The position numbers were made by a program, and so were the translations under genes. This document shows, in pieces, positions 6,641 through 7,526 of a DNA stretch of 7,526 nucleotides. This DNA comes from an uncultured Peptococcaceae bacterium (GTDB lineage: Bacteria; Bacillota; Dehalobacteriia; UBA4068; UBA4997): assembly GCA_947626615.1 (NCBI GenBank), contig CANQSW010000068.1, forward strand, positions 1 to 7,526. The letters run 5' to 3'. Position 1 is the stretch's first letter. Every line of letters starts with the position of its first letter. Below the pieces are notes generated by a model. The model was not told the DNA's origin. It saw only the letters and a program-made list of their open reading frames with translations, and searched no databases.

Positions 6641-7315
6641 ATGCCTGAGGAGAAAAAACCGCTGGATTTTGCCACCTGGCTGGCGGCGCTGAAGCAATGC
6701 CGCCGCTGCCGTCTCTGCGAGACGCGCACCCAGGCCGTGGCCGGCGAATACCGCGAACACCCGATGGTGTTCATGCTGGGCGAAGCGCCCGGCGGCCGCG
6801 AGGATCAGGAGGGCCGCCCCTTCTGCGGGCAGGCCGGCGAGATATTGGACGATTTTTTGCGGCTGGCCAGCTTAAAGCGCGAGGAGGTCTACATCAGCAA
6901 CGTGGTGAAGTGCCGCCCCACGCGCCCGAGCAGCCGCGGTATCTATGGCAGCTATGCCAACCGCAAGCCCACGCCGGACGAGATCAAGACCTGCTCTCCT
7001 TGGCTGGAGCTGGAGATCAGGCTGCTGGCCCCCAAGCTGCTGGTGACGCTGGGCGGCGTGCCGCTTAGCTACGTTATGGGGGAGAGCGCCGCCGTCGGCC
7101 GCTATCACGGGCGGGCGTTTTATGGGCGCACGCACCGGGTCTGGGTCTATCCGCTGTATCACCCCGCCGCTCTGATCTACGACGCCGGCAAAAAGGCCGC
7201 CTATGAGCAGGACGTGCGGAATCTGGGCGAGCTCTGCCGCGAGCTGGCCGCCGACCCCGCCGCCTGGCAGGACAAGCTGGCCAATGAAGCCGCGGCCGCG
7301 GCCAATGAGGAGTGA
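6641..7315 (+). CDS. udg: Uracil-DNA glycosylase, family 4 (4Fe-4S) type
   Basis: The 224-residue product resembles the iron-sulfur family 4 uracil-DNA glycosylases, which remove uracil from DNA at the start of base excision repair. CRRC (20-23, within CRRCRLC) supplies the first two cluster cysteines. LGEAPGGREDQEGRPFCGQAG (46-66) is the uracil-pocket motif with GEAPG at 47-51. NVVKCRP (87-93) gives the third cysteine, Cys91, and Cys118 is the likely fourth. YHPAALI (173-179) matches the conserved HPAA motif. The third and fourth cysteines are 27 residues apart, where I know about 16 in well-studied members, so roughly 11 extra residues (within 94-107) sit in this loop. The tail after about 205 is alanine-rich and low-complexity. 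The ATG at 6641 has GGGAGG at 6628-6633, 7 bases away; a longer open frame upstream overlaps argG and is not used. Activity on uracil is inferred from family membership. Confidence 0.9.
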   Translation: MPEEKKPLDFATWLAALKQCRRCRLCETRTQAVAGEYREHPMVFMLGEAPGGREDQEGRPFCGQAGEILDDFLRLASLKREEVYISNVVKCRPTRPSSRGIYGSYANRKPTPDEIKTCSPWLELEIRLLAPKLLVTLGGVPLSYVMGESAAVGRYHGRAFYGRTHRVWVYPLYHPAALIYDAGKKAAYEQDVRNLGELCRELAADPAAWQDKLANEAAAAANEE

Positions 7316-7321
7316 TTGCAT

Positions 7322-7526
7322 ATGAAGATCGCCGTTTACGCCGGGACGTTCGACCCGATCACGCTCGGCCACATCGACATTCTGCGCCGGGCCTGCCGCC
7401 TGTTCGACAAATTGATACTGGCGGTGGCGGAGGATAACTACAAGCAGACGCTGTTTTCGGCCGACGAGCGCTGCGAGATCGCGCGCCAGGCCGTGGCGGG
7501 GCTGCCGAACGTGGAGGTTAAGCGCT
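7322..7526 (+). CDS. coaD: Pantetheine-phosphate adenylyltransferase, 5' part
   Basis: This is the first 68 residues of CoaD (PPAT), which transfers AMP from ATP to 4'-phosphopantetheine to make dephospho-CoA, the penultimate step of coenzyme A synthesis. The start MKIAVYAGTFDPITLGH shows the nucleotidyltransferase signature: GTFDP (8-12) and the TxGH motif with His17, which contacts the ATP phosphates. LFDKLILAVAEDNYKQTLFSADER follows the family pattern and includes the lysine after the second strand. The family is about 160 residues long, so roughly 90 residues lie beyond the right edge. The ATG has GAGGAG at 7307-7312, inside the end of the glycosylase gene, 9 bases away; the gap between the two genes is 6 bases, so they are very probably cotranscribed. 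I see no functional link to arginine synthesis. Confidence 0.95.
   Translation, partial: MKIAVYAGTFDPITLGHIDILRRACRLFDKLILAVAEDNYKQTLFSADERCEIARQAVAGLPNVEVKR

Noticed and set aside
5275..6774. Long minus-strand open frame (499 codons) opposite argG
   Set aside because: It is a GC-bias shadow of argG; its translation is rich in His, Arg, Gly and Ala and shows no family motif, while argG is unmistakable on the + strand.
1..7526. CRISPR array, tRNA, transposase, phage or defence genes
   Set aside because: No regularly spaced repeats, cloverleaf sequences or matching protein motifs were seen in any part of the window.

Overview
The window holds a tightly packed arginine-biosynthesis locus from a GC-rich bacterium, and every gene I support is on the + strand. 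The order is argC (3' part), argJ, argB, argD, argF, then an intergenic stretch of about 317 bases, then argG, a family 4 type uracil-DNA glycosylase gene, and the first part of coaD, which runs off the right edge. The protein sequences are bacterial. The C-J-B-D-F order, the strong Shine-Dalgarno sites and the TTG start of argJ suggest a Bacillota-like anaerobe, possibly a GC-rich Negativicutes or clostridial lineage. That placement is inference, because no rRNA or marker search was possible.

Bases 1-5020 look like one transcription unit. Gaps are short (51, 29 and 29 bases, then a 4-base ATGA overlap between argD and argF) and no terminator is visible inside it. ArgB phosphorylates N-acetylglutamate, ArgC reduces the acyl phosphate, ArgD transaminates the semialdehyde to N-acetylornithine, ArgJ moves the acetyl group back to glutamate (the recycling route), and ArgF carbamoylates ornithine to citrulline. 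ArgG then joins citrulline to aspartate. argH, argA and carAB are not in the window.

Bases 5021-5337 are the least ordinary part. A large imperfect palindrome (about 5002-5133) starts inside the last codons of argF and contains its stop codon. It has a short perfect hairpin at its centre. Two smaller hairpins follow, then a near-consensus sigma70/sigmaA promoter (TTGGCA, 17 bases, TATAAT) and an AT-rich leader with an 8-bp dyad before argG. argG therefore seems to have its own promoter, and it probably also drives the glycosylase gene and coaD, since no terminator is seen after argG.

I found no transposase, phage, CRISPR, tRNA or rRNA sequence and no sign of a novel multi-gene system. The items most worth a second look are the palindromic element at the argF end, the extra residues inside the iron-sulfur cysteine region of the glycosylase, and the absence of argH next to argG.
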